A stretch of DNA of 64,000 bases from UBA6059 sp965227155 (GTDB lineage Bacteria > Bacteroidota > Bacteroidia > Cytophagales > Cyclobacteriaceae), in contig OZ245731.1 of assembly GCA_965227155.1 (NCBI GenBank), positions 992,001-1,056,000 of the forward strand, read 5' to 3'. The stretch's first letter is position 1. Every line of letters starts with the position of its first letter. Under the pieces are notes generated by a model. The model worked only from the letters and a program-made list of their open reading frames with translations. It was not told where the DNA came from and made no database searches. A program made the position numbers and the translations under genes. This document shows positions 62,583 to 64,000 of the stretch, one piece after another.

Positions 62583-63344
62583 TTACTCGTTGAGGAATTG
62601 ATGAAAAGTATCCCCTCTCAAACCTAAACGTATAGTCTCGAGCGGTATTACCTCTTGAGGGCTGATATTTCCAAGGTTTACATTAGCACCCAACAGTTTG
62701 ATAAACCAAACTTGCTGCGCTTTTTGGGGCGCCTCCCAGATGATTTTTTCGTTAGGGATTTTGGTCAAAATTTCTTCAACCAGACCCTGTCTAACTTCAC
62801 CAGAATCCCTAAATAAGCCTACATTTCCACCTTCACGCGCCTCTCCGATTACCTTCCAGGCCCCAGCATCAAGTTCAGTTTGCATCTGCTCTATCCATTT
62901 ATAGGGTGGGATGATTTTGGCAGCATCTTTCGAGCCTACCTCTGACAGTACGGTAACATGCTCTGCTAGCTTATTGATATAATCGCATTTTAAATCATGG
63001 TCCAACTCAATGGAGCCATCCGATACCTCTGCGTACTTGAGATCATATTTCTTCAGCACATTGAGGTAGTCGTCAAATTGATTTCTTGCTATAAAAGCCT
63101 CAAAAAGTGTCCCTCCCAGGTAGACCGGGATATCATTTTTATGATAAAGTTCTATTTTTTCTTTCAGATTCGGGGTGACATAAGAAGTAGCCCAGCCCAT
63201 TTTCACAATATCAAAATGCTGGCCACTCACTTCAAGTAAATCTTCTACTTCACGGGTACTCATACCCTTATCCATCACCATAGTCAATCCGTCCTGCCGG
63301 GGCTTGGTAGTTCTGGCAGGTATCTTACTTAAGGTATAATTCAT
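62583..63344 (-). CDS. comA: Phosphosulfolactate synthase
   Basis: A 253-residue TIM-barrel protein of the ComA family, which adds sulfite to phosphoenolpyruvate to give 2-phospho-3-sulfolactate. PARTTKPRQDGLTMVMDKGMS (8-28), DIVKMGWATSYV, IPVYLGGTLFEAFI, EVSDGSIEL, WKVIGEAREGGNVGLF and IIWEAPQKAQQVWFIKLLGANVNLGNI are conserved. In archaea it starts coenzyme M synthesis. In Bacteroidota the sulfonated C3 product could instead feed cysteate and sulfonolipids. It overlaps the TPR gene stop by one base. Confidence 0.92.
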   Translation of the reverse strand: MNYTLSKIPARTTKPRQDGLTMVMDKGMSTREVEDLLEVSGQHFDIVKMGWATSYVTPNLKEKIELYHKNDIPVYLGGTLFEAFIARNQFDDYLNVLKKYDLKYAEVSDGSIELDHDLKCDYINKLAEHVTVLSEVGSKDAAKIIPPYKWIEQMQTELDAGAWKVIGEAREGGNVGLFRDSGEVRQGLVEEILTKIPNEKIIWEAPQKAQQVWFIKLLGANVNLGNISPQEVIPLETIRLGLRGDTFHQFLNE

Positions 63345-64000
63345 TAGGAACTTTTTTTTCTGTGTTGTTCTATTATTCTAAAAAGTGCTTTTTGTGTTTC
63401 TAGCTTAGGAAAGAAATCATATAAAGCGGTGTGCTTTTCAAAATCCAAAAATAAGGCATTCTCTAAAATATTGAAGGCACGTTTATAATCTCCTTTAGTA
63501 ATGAGGTAAGCCACCATTCTGTAATAAAGATCAGCATCCTCGGGCTGCTCTTCCATGGCTTCTTCCAGTGTATCGATGGCTTTCTGGTATTCCCCCTGCT
63601 CAAAGAAGATCAGAGATAAATCAAGCCAGGCCTCAGCATCTGATGGATCAATGGCCAATGACTCTTCATAGGCATCAATAGCAGATATGATATTGCCTAC
63701 TTTAAATTCCGCATCAGCCACAGATTTCCAATACAAAGGGTTCTCTGCATCAAGCTTAAGGGCCTTATTGAAAAAGTGCACTGCCTCATAATATTTTTCT
63801 TTGGCAAAAAGGCATACCCCAATACCAAACCACGCCTCGTCATAAAATTGATCCAACTTGGCGGATTTACGATAATACCTCAGGCCTATATCAAAATGCT
63901 CCATCTTCTCATAAGCAGCCCCAATGCAGCAGTACGTTTCAGGGGAAGCTCCTTCCAATTCCAACGTGTTTTTATACGCCTCCACGGCCTTACTAAACTC
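63344..64000 (-). CDS. TPR protein, C-terminal part (runs off the right edge)
   Basis: The frame is open to the right edge, so the start lies outside. A GTG at 63985 is not a start: upstream codons continue as EFSKA in frame. The visible 218 residues are about six TPR units with 34-residue spacing, for example ASPETYCCIGAAYEKMEHFDIGLRYYRKSAKLD and YDEAWFGIGVCLFAKEKYYEAVHFFNKALKLD. The protein is acidic and probably cytoplasmic in this part. Its stop shares a base with the comA start (TAATG-like), so the two are co-translated. A scaffold role is inferred from the repeats. Confidence 0.85.
   Translation of the reverse strand, partial: EFSKAVEAYKNTLELEGASPETYCCIGAAYEKMEHFDIGLRYYRKSAKLDQFYDEAWFGIGVCLFAKEKYYEAVHFFNKALKLDAENPLYWKSVADAEFKVGNIISAIDAYEESLAIDPSDAEAWLDLSLIFFEQGEYQKAIDTLEEAMEEQPEDADLYYRMVAYLITKGDYKRAFNILENALFLDFEKHTALYDFFPKLETQKALFRIIEQHRKKSS

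Noticed and set aside
1..64000. tRNA, rRNA, CRISPR or intact insertion sequence
   Set aside because: No convincing T-loop pattern, spaced direct-repeat array or transposase reading frame was seen on either strand. A covariance-model scan was not possible.

Overview
The window is a stretch of a Bacteroidota chromosome, most likely a marine or soil gliding bacterium of the order Cytophagales. The evidence is a type IX secretion sorting tail (34356-34742), a giant PKD/propeller surface protein, a DUF2723 GT-C membrane protein, the cryptochrome/DUF2256/TIGR03643 set, phosphosulfolactate synthase, promoters of the TAnnTTTG type, and starts without obvious Shine-Dalgarno sites. I cannot name the genus.

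Region 1 (1-22.8 kb) is a surface-glycan locus. A minus-strand operon (10402 down to the left edge) runs ABC permease, ABC ATPase with a C-terminal substrate domain, methyltransferase, FkbM methyltransferase, two glycosyltransferases, and then a giant secreted protein that starts inside the last glycosyltransferase gene and runs off the window. That protein stays open for 1570 codons. It is built from an apparently perfect 2196-bp (732-residue) tandem repeat, each unit holding a six-blade propeller-like head and four PKD domains. More glycosyltransferases, an asparagine-synthase-type amidotransferase, methyltransferases and an EpsG-like membrane protein follow on both strands up to 22.8 kb.

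Region 2 (22.8-24.8 kb) is a small graveyard of accessory genes. It holds an intact HicBA toxin-antitoxin pair with a near-leaderless promoter, a decayed DUF6922-like gene plus AbiEii-type nucleotidyltransferase pair, and a 24-codon stub of a COG1373/DUF4143-type ATPase lying directly downstream of a perfect 33-bp palindrome.

Region 3 (24.8-64 kb) is mainly core housekeeping: a lone glycosyltransferase, cmoA and a membrane methyltransferase, cryptochrome/photolyase with its two small companions (including a 49-codon DUF2256 gene), the DUF2723 protein, nnr, a leuACDB operon, nuoABCD cut off from the rest of complex I, icd, panB, a thioredoxin-like gene, an amidohydrolase, glycerophosphodiesterase-like, aspS, tadA, sod, uvrB, a GxxExxY gene inside inverted CACAAAG repeats, aroE, a DUF368/PopT lipid-carrier transporter, comA and the end of a TPR gene. 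I saw no tRNA, rRNA, CRISPR array or intact insertion sequence.
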